NCBI GenBank assembly: GCA_023249645.1
Contig: JAHFCF010000022.1
Location: 1-38,791 of the forward strand
From: Elusimicrobiota bacterium
GTDB taxonomy: Bacteria > Elusimicrobiota > Elusimicrobia > UBA1565 > UBA9628
Direction: 5' to 3'
DNA: 38,791 nt
Shown: one piece after another, positions 17,499 through 25,997 of the stretch
How the letters are laid out: every line of letters begins with the position of its first letter
How positions within the stretch are numbered: the first letter of the stretch is position 1
Program-made: the position numbers and the translations under genes
Notes under the pieces: generated by a model
The model's input: the letters and a program-made list of their open reading frames with translations, nothing else
Told to the model about the DNA's origin: nothing
Database searches by the model: none

Positions 17499-17876
17499 AT
17501 GTCCTCCATTTTGATCATCGAAGACGACGAGGAGCTGGCTCCGCTCATCGGCCAGGCCCTCAAGGAAGGAGGCCACTCCTCTCAGGTCGCTCTGGACGGG
17601 GTCCAGGCCATGGCCCTGGTCCGGCAGATGCATCCTGCCCTCATCATCCTGGATTTTCTGTTCCCTGCCGGAGGCGGCGCCGCCTTCCATCAGCGTTTGC
17701 GGCTCTCCCAACACACGCGCGATATCCCGGTGCTCATCCTCAGTTCGGTTGCGGAGGAGAAGGTCCTCAAGAGCGTGGACATGGACGGGCGCACCTACTA
17801 CCTGGCCAAACCCTACAAGAAAGACGAACTCCTGGCTATGGTCGGCCAAATATTGGGGTCAGGTCTTGACTTTTGA
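17499..17876 (+). CDS. Single-domain response regulator (CheY-like)
   Basis: A 125-residue stand-alone receiver. Acidic pair D9-D10 (IIEDDEEL), phospho-acceptor D52 (IILDFLFP), switch Ser82 (ILSS) and K104 (AKPY) are all present, so it should accept phosphate. There is no output domain. It probably receives signal from the PAS kinase at 14526 or another kinase. The ATG at 17499 follows an extended -10 box. The last codons (about ILGSGLDF and stop) lie in the left arm of a 31-bp inverted repeat, so the natural C-terminus was probably replaced when that element arrived. Confidence 0.9.
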   Translation: MSSILIIEDDEELAPLIGQALKEGGHSSQVALDGVQAMALVRQMHPALIILDFLFPAGGGAAFHQRLRLSQHTRDIPVLILSSVAEEKVLKSVDMDGRTYYLAKPYKKDELLAMVGQILGSGLDF

Positions 17877-17990
17877 CTGAGTTGGTCGGGCTCTTGTTTG
17901 TAAAAAAAGATTTAAATTCATAAACAAATCAGGGTTAACATTTTTTCCTTTAATTGCCTCTCAGTCAAAAGTCAAGACCTGACCCCAATA
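17851..17990. mobile_element. 140-bp inverted-repeat element (MITE/REPIN-like)
   Basis: Arms of 31 bp at 17851-17881 and 17960-17990 are exact reverse complements. Each contains GGGGTCAGGTCTTGAC followed by TTTTGACTGAG. The centre is AT-rich. Sequences of this kind are often seen beside Y1/REP-associated tyrosine transposase genes; that link is from memory and no transposase is present here. The left arm supplies the end of the response-regulator gene. Confidence 0.65.
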
Positions 17991-18007
17991 GACTGACCCC
18001 AATAGAC
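17980..18007. repeat. Two tandem copies of a 14-bp unit
   Basis: TGACCCCAATAGAC is repeated twice without a gap. The first copy overlaps the right arm of the 140-bp element and the second ends just before the stop of the SprA-like gene, as if the element end had been duplicated. Confidence 0.7.
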
Positions 18008-18009
18008 CA

Positions 18010-21000
18010 TTAGAACTGGAAGGTCATCGTGGTGCCGAACTGGTAGGAGAGGAAGTCCTCCTGCTTGAGGTAGCGATTCCATAGGCGCGAGGCGGCGCCG
18101 TTCATGGTCATGCGCAGGTTCTTGGCGATCTCATAGTCGCCGCTGGTGGTGAGGCTGAAGAGGTCGGAGTTGTCTGCCTGGGTCACGGGGGAGCGGCGGT
18201 CGGCCCAGGAGAGGGTCGTGGTCCAGATGATGCGGTTGGAGAAGAGGATCGCCTTCTTGGCGCCCGGCAGCATCAGCCCGCGCGGCAGCGCCACGTCCGT
18301 GCGCACCAGGAGGCTGGGCGTGAGGATGGTGATGTTCTGCGTCTGGACCCCCGTGCCGAGAGTGGTTTCGTCATGGGTGTAGTCGATCTTGGGGGTGAGA
18401 TAGAATTTGCGGATGCTGAAATTGGTCTGGGCCGTGGCATCCTGGTGCTGCGTGTCCTGGGTGTTGGCGTCGACGAGGAGGTCTCGGGTCTTGCTGGTGC
18501 GGAAATTGTAGCTCAAGAGGCTGTCGAAGCGCTTGAGGATGATCGAGCGCAGGTCCGAGCCGACGTTGAGGTCGGTGATGATCGAGGCGCCGACGTTCTC
18601 CGTCCTGTGCGCGGAGAGGCGCAGGTTGGTCTGGGTGTTGTTTAGCCAGCGTTCCATGGCCACGAGCTTCTCGATCTGCCCGAGGGTGGCGACCAGATCC
18701 GGCAGGGTGGTGGCGATCGTCTTGGAGAGCGTCCCGGTCGTGTTCGAGCGCTGGACGCTGTAGACGAAATTGTTGGAGAGCGAGAGGGTCTTCAGGGCGA
18801 CCAGTCGGCCTTTGAGGTTGAAGGCTTCCAGGGGCGACCAGCGCTGCGTGGAGTTGACGGTGTCGCGCAGGGTCTGGTTGGCCAGCTGGGCCGCGGCATT
18901 GGAGGGCTTCAGCGGGGTGCGCACCCAGAAACTGGCGGCCGCGTTGTAGCCGCGCTCGACCTGGTTGTAGACGTCGCCGTCCTGGATCTGATAGCCGGAG
19001 ACGATGTTCAGGGAATGCAGGAGTCTGGCGTGCGGGAAGATCTCGCCCACGGTGAGCGGCAGGTTGATCGAGCCGTTGGCGGAACGGTTGACCGTCTTGA
19101 TCTCTCCGGGATTGAAGACGTAGGTGGAAGTGTTGACGACGTAGGTGGAGACCGTGAGGATGGAGTTCTCGATGGTGTCGATCTGGTAGTTGACCTGGGG
19201 GTTGAGCCAGCTCAGCAGCCGGAAGTTCGAGGTGAATCCCATGCTTTGATTGAGGGATTTGGGATAGCTGAACTTGAGCTCCGTCGGCCCAGTGTCGTCG
19301 TCGGTGCGCTCCGACACCTTGGCGAGGCTGTAATGCGGATTGAAAGAGGAGCCCTGCCAGGGGGCGAAGGTGAGCTTGATCCCGAAGGTCTGGCTGAGAT
19401 CGTTGCTGTTGATGTTTCCTGGGATCTGGCGCGCCTCCAGGGAGCTGAACTCGACGCTCGTGGTCGCGTAGCTGTAGTTCAAGTCCAGGGTCTTGGGGAT
19501 ATAGCCGCGGTTGAGGGGGATGCCGTACTGCAGCGTCCCGTTGTAGGCGACGGCGTCGTCGGTGCGGGTGAGCAGGGAGTATTCCGTGCGGTTGCGCGTG
19601 GACGAGAGCGACAGCCGCGGCCAGGCGCCCAGCGCGAAATTGCCCTGGGCCGAGCCGTTCCAGTTGGTGACCTTGCCGGCCGCCAGCGCGTTGACCAGGT
19701 TGGAGAGGTTCCCGGTCAGGGCCGTGTTGGGAGTGTCCGTGATGGTCCGCTTGAGGTTGAAGCTCATCGGGAAATAGGAGAGGCGCTTGATGTTGAGGTA
19801 GACCGAGTCGAGCCGGTTGTCCTGGTTGGAGACCACCGAGGTCGGGGTCTGGAAGTTGCGGTCCACCGAGCGCTCCTTGAAGCCGAAGGTGCCCCAGTCC
19901 TTGAGGTCGAAATCCGCCGCCGCCGAATAGGCGTTGCCCACGCGCACGACCGGCTGGCCGAGGTAGATCTCGTCGAGCCAGAGCCGGCCCTTGGTGTTGG
20001 CGGGGCCCGCGGTCTTGTACACCCCGGCGACGATCTCGCCGACCTGCTGCAGCGAGGGGGCCCCCGAGCTCAAGACCACCACGCCGGGCTGGGTGGCGCT
20101 CCAGGAGTCCATCACGCCGTTGTTGGACGAGCTGAACTGGTTGATGGAGATCTTCTGCCAGGTGGTGCCGGAGAGGGGGACCTGGACTTCCCAGAAGTTC
20201 GCGTCATTGCCCAAGCGCAGGAAGAACTTATGGTCGGTCGTGTTGATGTTGGACGGGTCGGCGTTGGCGTAGAGCAGAAAATTCAGCTGCTTGTGCTGGC
20301 TGACGTCGATGGCTGTGGTGAATACCCTCTTGGTGAAGACCGTCGTGGTCGAGCCGGCGACCGAGCTCAGGGTCATGCTGGAAAAATCGATCTGGAGCGA
20401 CTGTTCCGAGATGTTCTGCGAACCGGACTGCTTCTGCAGGGAGGCGACGCTGCCGTAAAGGTCGTTGAAGACCGATTGGGCGTCGCCGCTTCCGTTGTAG
20501 ATGGGGATGTAGGTCGGGTTGTCCACGGAGTTGACCGGGGTGGCGGAGACGCTCTCGGAGATGAGCTGGGTCTGGCCCGTGGCCGGATCGCCGGCCGCCC
20601 CCTTCTGCCAGGTGGTCCCGATCACGCTGATGTGGGCGAATTTGATGACCCCGGAGGTCTTCGTGGCGCTGCCTCCGGCGGACTTCACCGAGATGCGGAT
20701 GTCCTTGATGGCCTGCCAATTGGCGATGTTGGCGGTGGAGATGTTGAGGGGGATGTAGAAGGTCTGCCAGCCGGCGTTGGACCCCGAGGCGCCCGAGCCG
20801 AAGTCAATGGCCGTGTGGGTTCCGGAGTTGAGGCTGAAGAGCTGGTCGCTGCTCGACGAAGTGCACAGGCTGCCCGACCCTCCGGCGCAGAGGTAGCCGA
20901 AATTGCCTCCGAAGCCGTCATCTTGATCGAGCCGGTTGTTCTTGTTGATGTCCACCGAGTCGAGGACGCCGTTGTTGGCGCCGTAGCGGGCGCTGTGGGC

Positions 21001-23739
21001 GCAGCCGGGGGGCTGGTAGAGAAAGCCGATGTCGGCTCCGGGATGGAGGATCCCGTCGCCGGCCGTGTCCTCGGTACGCAGAGTTCCCGAGCCGTCCGCG
21101 TTCTCGTCGATGCCTCCGAGACGGAAGTTGAGGAGGTTGCTGGAATCGTCGCCCAGCATGACTACCTCCAGGACCGACTTCTGGGAGAGGTCCACGCCCG
21201 CGACCGAGAAGGGGAAGACGATGGAGGCTTCCTTCGTGGTGCAGGCGGCGGCGTCCGGCGCCGAGAAGTCGTAGGTCAAGTCCAGGACCGGCTGCGTGGC
21301 GTTGGAGGCGGCCGCGGAGCGCGGGTTGATTGCGATGGTGTTGATGTTCTCGTTCGACCAGCCGAGGATGGAGGGGTCGACCGGCACCCCTCCCGGGTTC
21401 GAGGCGATCTGCCAGAGGGGAGTGTTCGCGGGAGTGACGGCGGCCGGGGTCTCTTGGTTGATGCCCTCCATGTTGTCGACGATGGCGAAATCGTTGAGGT
21501 TGGGGTTCTGGCGGCTCTGGGCGAACTCGCCGGCGAAGCTGGCCTTGAGCTTGGGGAGCAGCTGGATGTCCTTGAGCTTGAGGTCGAAATCGTAGACCAA
21601 CAGGCTGCTGGCCAGTTCCGTGACGCTGGGCGTGATCTGGGACTTGACCCCCGCCTGGTAGAGTAAGGTCGAGCCCAAGGAGATGTTCTTGGTGAAATCG
21701 TAGGACACGCGGCCGCCCAAGAGCGACACGTCGCTCACCCCTCCGAGGGGGGAGACCTCATAGCTGATGTCGACCTTGGAGTTCGTCCCGACGCGGTCGG
21801 GGTTGAAGAAGGTGATGAAGCCGGACTGGTAATCGATGAAGTAGTCCACGTTGCGGTTGAGCTTGACGTTGTCGACGAGCACGATCTCCGACTGCGCCAC
21901 GATGGCGGGGTCGAGGAAGAAGGTGCGCAGGCGGTAGTAGAACTCCACGTGGAGAAGGCGCTTGGAGATCGGCGTGGGGGAGTAGATGTCCGGGTCCTGC
22001 GTGGAGGAGTCGCCCACGACGGCGAAGGGCTGGAGCAGGCGGAAGATGCCGTTCTCGAAGTCCACGTTGATCGTGTCCGGATATTTCTGGACGGGGTTGA
22101 GCGTGGATCCGATCTCCTGGCGCTGCGCGTTGAAGACCTTGAGCACGAAATTTCCCTGGCCGTTGTCGCGCACGATCTGCGGCTGGCCGAGGTTGTAGAC
22201 CGTCTTGAGCTCCCGCTTGTAGCCGAGCTCCAGGCTGCACGTGTCGCAACTCGCCAGATCGGGACGCAGGGCGACGTCCGAGGGGGCCTTGATGAGCTTG
22301 CGCAGCCCGGTGCCTCCGCTGGCCGAGGTGCTGGTCTGCACCGACAGCGCGCGCCCGGAGGCGTCGAGGTAGTCCACGGCCACGGCCCATTGCGGCTGGA
22401 CCGGGGTGCGGAAGGTCAAGATCGCGTTGATGTAGTCGATGGTGTAGTCCGTCCCCGGAGAGAGGCGCGTCCACTTGTCCGAGGAGAGGGTCGCGACCGC
22501 CTGTCCGAGGTCATCGACCGTGAAGGAGGACTGATTGACGTTGGGCGAGCCGACGTTCATCTGGGAGAGCCAGATCTGCTCCGAGCCCGAGCGGATCGGC
22601 AGCCGCGCCACGACCGTGCCGAAGGCGAGATCGTAGTACTGATGCCGGACGTAGGAGGTATCCAGCAGGTCGTTGGAGACGAACTGGGTGTTGCCGATGA
22701 ACTCCCTGAATTTGGTGGTGCCCTTGGTGCGGCTGCCGATGACGCTGGCCTTCAGGCCTCTGTACTTGACGTCCGCGCGGATGCCGAAGAGCTGCTTGTT
22801 GTAGGAGACGAATTCCGTAGGCGGCAGCGAGAGGTCGATGTCTCCGAAGGAGACGTTCTGGATCGGTTCGTTGGGGTTGCCCTGATAGACGATGGAGATG
22901 TCCTGCTGATTGTCGGTGCGGGTGTCGTCATAGTCGATGTTGATGGAGATCTTGGGCCCCACCTTTCCCTGCATGCGCAGCTGGAGCTGCTGCTGGATGT
23001 CGAAGAGGTTGGTGCTGGTCGGGCGGCCGGTCGCGCTCTGATCGTAGAGATATCTCTTCTCGGAGAATTGGACGCCGATGATTTTGCGGCCCGTGACGGA
23101 GAGGCTCATCTGTTGGGAGGGCATCTCGAGCTCTGGGGGGGGAGGCCTCAGGTTCGAGCTTGTCGAGACCGCCACGGCCTCGCGTTCGACCAGGCCGACG
23201 GGAAGGCCTTCGACCGGGGCGCGGCCTTCTTCCAGGGCGGTGCGTGCCTGGACGAAGCGCTCCTGGCTGTAGGCGAAGGGCTTGAGGATCTTGACGAAAT
23301 CGAGAAATTCGCGGCTCGGTGCGGTGGACGGGACCTGCGGCGCAGCCGCAGGCAAAGCCGCAGGCTCCCAGATGCGATGGGCGTCTGGGCGGTCCAGGAG
23401 GAGGAAGGAGCCCTTGGCCGGGATGACGGCGGGGAGCGGCTCGGCCTCGGCGGGGACCGCCGGCGCGGCGGCGGGGGCGGCCTGGGGTTGCTGCGCGAAG
23501 TCGGGATCCCAGGGCGCGCTGAAGGGGGAGGTGGAGACGGGCTTCTCCGGTTTTTGCGGCCAGAGAAGGACGTTCTGCTCAGCCTGAGGGGAGGCGTCCT
23601 GGCTTCGCGCCTCGCGCACCGGCGCGAGAGTTAAAAGAAGGGCGCAGAGCCCGTAGAGGCGCAAAAGATGAAGTTGACGCAAGATGTTGTCCGGGTTCCG
23701 CGATGCCGCGTATGCGCGCCGGCGCGTGAACTCTCGCAC
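18010..23739 (-). CDS. SprA/Sov-like giant outer-membrane protein
   Basis: A 1909-residue protein with features of SprA, the outer-membrane translocon of the type IX secretion system. After a basic N-terminus and hydrophobic segment (LLRLYGLCALLLTLAP), a proline/alanine-rich linker leads to SLSVTGRKIIGVQFSEKRY and IQNVSFGDIDLSLPPTEFVSYNKQLFGIRADVKYRG, the SprA N-terminal signature. FYYRLRTFFLDP, IDYQSGFITFFNPDRV and VDNMEGIN match later SprA blocks; DENADGSG and DINKNNRLDQDDGFGG look calcium-binding. The rest is serine/threonine/aromatic strands ending in TMTFQF, a typical barrel end. It is shorter than Bacteroidota SprA (about 2400). The GTG start fits the promoter at 23759-23787; a TTG 19 codons later would give a tidier signal peptide. 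Confidence 0.75.
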   Translation of the reverse strand: MREFTRRRAYAASRNPDNILRQLHLLRLYGLCALLLTLAPVREARSQDASPQAEQNVLLWPQKPEKPVSTSPFSAPWDPDFAQQPQAAPAAAPAVPAEAEPLPAVIPAKGSFLLLDRPDAHRIWEPAALPAAAPQVPSTAPSREFLDFVKILKPFAYSQERFVQARTALEEGRAPVEGLPVGLVEREAVAVSTSSNLRPPPPELEMPSQQMSLSVTGRKIIGVQFSEKRYLYDQSATGRPTSTNLFDIQQQLQLRMQGKVGPKISINIDYDDTRTDNQQDISIVYQGNPNEPIQNVSFGDIDLSLPPTEFVSYNKQLFGIRADVKYRGLKASVIGSRTKGTTKFREFIGNTQFVSNDLLDTSYVRHQYYDLAFGTVVARLPIRSGSEQIWLSQMNVGSPNVNQSSFTVDDLGQAVATLSSDKWTRLSPGTDYTIDYINAILTFRTPVQPQWAVAVDYLDASGRALSVQTSTSASGGTGLRKLIKAPSDVALRPDLASCDTCSLELGYKRELKTVYNLGQPQIVRDNGQGNFVLKVFNAQRQEIGSTLNPVQKYPDTINVDFENGIFRLLQPFAVVGDSSTQDPDIYSPTPISKRLLHVEFYYRLRTFFLDPAIVAQSEIVLVDNVKLNRNVDYFIDYQSGFITFFNPDRVGTNSKVDISYEVSPLGGVSDVSLLGGRVSYDFTKNISLGSTLLYQAGVKSQITPSVTELASSLLVYDFDLKLKDIQLLPKLKASFAGEFAQSRQNPNLNDFAIVDNMEGINQETPAAVTPANTPLWQIASNPGGVPVDPSILGWSNENINTIAINPRSAAASNATQPVLDLTYDFSAPDAAACTTKEASIVFPFSVAGVDLSQKSVLEVVMLGDDSSNLLNFRLGGIDENADGSGTLRTEDTAGDGILHPGADIGFLYQPPGCAHSARYGANNGVLDSVDINKNNRLDQDDGFGGNFGYLCAGGSGSLCTSSSSDQLFSLNSGTHTAIDFGSGASGSNAGWQTFYIPLNISTANIANWQAIKDIRISVKSAGGSATKTSGVIKFAHISVIGTTWQKGAAGDPATGQTQLISESVSATPVNSVDNPTYIPIYNGSGDAQSVFNDLYGSVASLQKQSGSQNISEQSLQIDFSSMTLSSVAGSTTTVFTKRVFTTAIDVSQHKQLNFLLYANADPSNINTTDHKFFLRLGNDANFWEVQVPLSGTTWQKISINQFSSSNNGVMDSWSATQPGVVVLSSGAPSLQQVGEIVAGVYKTAGPANTKGRLWLDEIYLGQPVVRVGNAYSAAADFDLKDWGTFGFKERSVDRNFQTPTSVVSNQDNRLDSVYLNIKRLSYFPMSFNLKRTITDTPNTALTGNLSNLVNALAAGKVTNWNGSAQGNFALGAWPRLSLSSTRNRTEYSLLTRTDDAVAYNGTLQYGIPLNRGYIPKTLDLNYSYATTSVEFSSLEARQIPGNINSNDLSQTFGIKLTFAPWQGSSFNPHYSLAKVSERTDDDTGPTELKFSYPKSLNQSMGFTSNFRLLSWLNPQVNYQIDTIENSILTVSTYVVNTSTYVFNPGEIKTVNRSANGSINLPLTVGEIFPHARLLHSLNIVSGYQIQDGDVYNQVERGYNAAASFWVRTPLKPSNAAAQLANQTLRDTVNSTQRWSPLEAFNLKGRLVALKTLSLSNNFVYSVQRSNTTGTLSKTIATTLPDLVATLGQIEKLVAMERWLNNTQTNLRLSAHRTENVGASIITDLNVGSDLRSIILKRFDSLLSYNFRTSKTRDLLVDANTQDTQHQDATAQTNFSIRKFYLTPKIDYTHDETTLGTGVQTQNITILTPSLLVRTDVALPRGLMLPGAKKAILFSNRIIWTTTLSWADRRSPVTQADNSDLFSLTTSGDYEIAKNLRMTMNGAASRLWNRYLKQEDFLSYQFGTTMTFQF

Positions 23740-23758
23740 CGCGCGCGCACGCGTCCTG

Positions 23759-23787
23759 AGTATAACAGCGTGATATTACAGTGTCAA
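23759..23787 (-). promoter_or_regulatory. Sigma-70-type promoter of the SprA-like gene
   Basis: TTGACA (23787-23782), a 17-bp spacer and TATACT (23764-23759). It is the best-formed promoter on this strand. The -35 box contains the TGA stop codon of the upstream glycosyltransferase gene. The start site is expected near 23752, about 13 nt before the GTG. Confidence 0.75.
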
Positions 23788-24884
23788 GACGAAGATGAGC
23801 GTCTCGCGAGAATGACCCGGTAGGCGGCTGTGTATCCGGCGATCATGGCGGGGAGGCTGAAATCCTTTAAAACGCGCTCGCGAGCGGCCGAGCCCAGGCG
23901 ACGGCGCAGACCGGCGTCCTCGACAAGACGGGCGATGCTTTGCGCCAGGGCAGCGGCGTCTGCCGGAGGGACGAGGAGACCGTCCTGCCCCGAGGTCACG
24001 ACCTCCGCGACGCCGTCGACCTGCGAAGCCACAACGGCCAGGCCGCAGGCCATGGCCTCCAAGAGAGCGTTGGGCAGGCCTTCCCACAGGGAGGGCAAGG
24101 TGAAGATGTCGAAAGACGCGAGGCAACGGACAGGATCCCTGCTTTCGCCTGTAAGTTCCACGGATCTTCCCAGGCCGAGGCGGCGGATCTGCGCCTGGAG
24201 CCGGCCGCGAGCGGGGCCTTCGCCGACGATGACGCAGCGCAGCCGCGGGATGTGCCGCAGTGCGGCCATGGCCTTGAGGAGGACGCCCTGGTTCTTCTGG
24301 GCGTCCAGGCGGCCGATGGTGCCGACGACGATCGAGTCTGGATCCGGCTTGCGGGAAGAGGGGGAGAACAGGGATGTGTCGATGCCGTTGTGGATGACGC
24401 TCACCCGGCTGGGAGCATAGCCGAGCTTTTGGACCAGAAAATTGCGCGAGGCTCGGGATTCGGAGATGAGTAGATCATCGGCCCCCTTCAGCAGCCTGTC
24501 CGCCATCCGGGTCGGCCATGAGCGGGTGCGGTAATTGACGCGCGGCGAGCTGATGAGGACGAAGGGAAGGCCGGAGGTCTTCTTGACGAGCCGGCAGAGC
24601 TCGATGGCCTGGTACATGAAGGCATGCACGATGTCCGGTCTCTCCTCGCGGATGATCCGGGCCAGGGTTTTTGCCTGGGAATATCCTGGCATGCGGCGGA
24701 TATCGAGGCTTTGGACCTTGAAGCCGCTCTCCGAGAGGCGTTGGGCATAGAAGCCCAATGGCTTGAGGCTGACGATGCCCGCGATGGAGAATTCCCTCTG
24801 GTCCAGGCTCGCGGCCAAGGTCGATAGGGTCTTCTCCGCGCCGCCGAGGGTGGTGGAGGTGGAGACGAAAAGGATCCTAGGCAA
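23784..24884 (-). CDS. Family 4 glycosyltransferase
   Basis: Retaining GT-B fold glycosyltransferase of 366 residues. The N-terminal half begins MPRILFVSTSTTLGGAEKTL; the C-terminal half has VVGTIGRLDAQKNQGVLLKA, CVIVGEGPARGRLQ, and the donor-binding ExxxxxxxE motif in SLWEGLPNALLEAMACGLAVVASQVDGVAEVV. It probably adds a sugar to the lipid-linked repeat unit. The start is TTG (24884-24882), overlapping the aminotransferase gene by 8 nt. It is the last gene of the polysaccharide operon before the separate promoter of the SprA-like gene. Confidence 0.9.
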   Translation of the reverse strand: MPRILFVSTSTTLGGAEKTLSTLAASLDQREFSIAGIVSLKPLGFYAQRLSESGFKVQSLDIRRMPGYSQAKTLARIIREERPDIVHAFMYQAIELCRLVKKTSGLPFVLISSPRVNYRTRSWPTRMADRLLKGADDLLISESRASRNFLVQKLGYAPSRVSVIHNGIDTSLFSPSSRKPDPDSIVVGTIGRLDAQKNQGVLLKAMAALRHIPRLRCVIVGEGPARGRLQAQIRRLGLGRSVELTGESRDPVRCLASFDIFTLPSLWEGLPNALLEAMACGLAVVASQVDGVAEVVTSGQDGLLVPPADAAALAQSIARLVEDAGLRRRLGSAARERVLKDFSLPAMIAGYTAAYRVILARRSSSS

Positions 24885-25986
24885 AGAACTCCTTCACGGC
24901 TCGGCACACCGCATCCACTTCCGACTCTTCGAGTTCCGGGAACATGGGCAAGGCCAGGGCGGTCCTTGACGCCTCGTCGGTGTGGGGAAGGGAGAGCCCC
25001 TTTCCGAGTCCTTCGTAGACCGGTTGGCGGTGGACGGGGATGGGATAGTAGACGCCGTTGCCGATGCCCTGCTTGCTCAGATGTTGGGCAAGCAGGTCGC
25101 GCTTCTCGCAGCGGATGACGAAGAGGTGGAAGGTGTGCTTGGTCCCAGCCGTTCCCAGCTCCGGCAGGCGCAGGGGGAGCCCCTGCAGATCCTGGATGTA
25201 GCGCTGGGCGATCCGGCGGCGGCTGGCCGTCCATTGCGCTAGATGGGTCAGCTTGACCCTCAGGACCGCCGCCTGGATCTCATCCAATCGGCTGGTATAC
25301 CCGATGCGGACATGTTGATAGGCGGGTCCTCCAGTGACCCGGCCGCAGTTGCCAAGCTCACGGATGATCTCGGCGAGATCCGGGTCCTGGGTGGTCACGG
25401 CGCCCGCGTCTCCGGCGGCCCCTAAGTTCTTGGAGGGATAGAAGCTGAAAGCGCCGGCGTTGCCGATCGTGCCGACCGCGCGGCCCTTGAAGGCGCTCAG
25501 GTGCGCCTGCGCGCAGTCCTCGATGATCTTGAGTCCCTTCTCTTTGGCCAGAGCGGTCAGGCCGTCCATGTCCGCGGGGAACCCGAAGATGTGGACGGGC
25601 AGAAGGGCCTTGGTCCGAGGGGTCACGGCCTTGGCCGCCGAGACCGGGTCCAGGTTCATGGAGATGGGGTCGATGTCCGCGAACACGGGCGTGGCGCCCA
25701 GCGACGAGATGGCCGTGGCCGTGGCGATGAAGGTGAAGGAGGGCAGGATGACCTCGTCCTTCGGGCCCACGCCCAGGGCCTGTAGGGCGATGCGCAGGGC
25801 GTTGGTGCCGTCGGAGACTCCGATGGCCTCTCGCGCCTGCAGGGCCGCGGCGAACTCGGCTTCGAATTGCCGCACCTCGGGGCCCAGGATGAAGACGCCT
25901 GAATCCATGACTTTTTGAACGGCCCGGTTCAGGGATTCCCCGAGGCGCTCCTTCTGCTTGGCGAGGCTCAACAGCGGGATCTTCAT
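24877..25986 (-). CDS. DegT/DnrJ/EryC1 sugar aminotransferase
   Basis: PLP-dependent aminotransferase of nucleotide-linked keto-sugars, 369 residues. Start MKIPLLSLAKQKERLG, then SGVFILGPEVRQFEAEFA, GVSDGTNALRIALQALG and the PLP lysine K186 in SFYPSKNLGAAGDAGAV are family hallmarks. The residues DEVILPSFTFIATATAI and FGFPADMD resemble the WbpE/WlbC group that aminates 3-keto-HexNAc uronates, which would fit the UDP-HexNAc dehydrogenase at 13237. No 3-dehydrogenase is in the window, so the substrate is an inference. ATG at 25986; 11 nt after the sugar transferase stop. Confidence 0.88.
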   Translation of the reverse strand: MKIPLLSLAKQKERLGESLNRAVQKVMDSGVFILGPEVRQFEAEFAAALQAREAIGVSDGTNALRIALQALGVGPKDEVILPSFTFIATATAISSLGATPVFADIDPISMNLDPVSAAKAVTPRTKALLPVHIFGFPADMDGLTALAKEKGLKIIEDCAQAHLSAFKGRAVGTIGNAGAFSFYPSKNLGAAGDAGAVTTQDPDLAEIIRELGNCGRVTGGPAYQHVRIGYTSRLDEIQAAVLRVKLTHLAQWTASRRRIAQRYIQDLQGLPLRLPELGTAGTKHTFHLFVIRCEKRDLLAQHLSKQGIGNGVYYPIPVHRQPVYEGLGKGLSLPHTDEASRTALALPMFPELEESEVDAVCRAVKEFFA

Positions 25987-25997
25987 GGTCGCGGTCG

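Noticed and set aside
19015-21666. An 883-codon plus-strand open frame, and another of 561 codons at 21949-23634, opposite the SprA-like gene
   Set aside because: Both are antisense shadows of a high-GC gene: composition is dominated by Gly, Val, Asp, Arg and Leu, there is no family motif, and the minus-strand frame has recognisable domains across the whole span.
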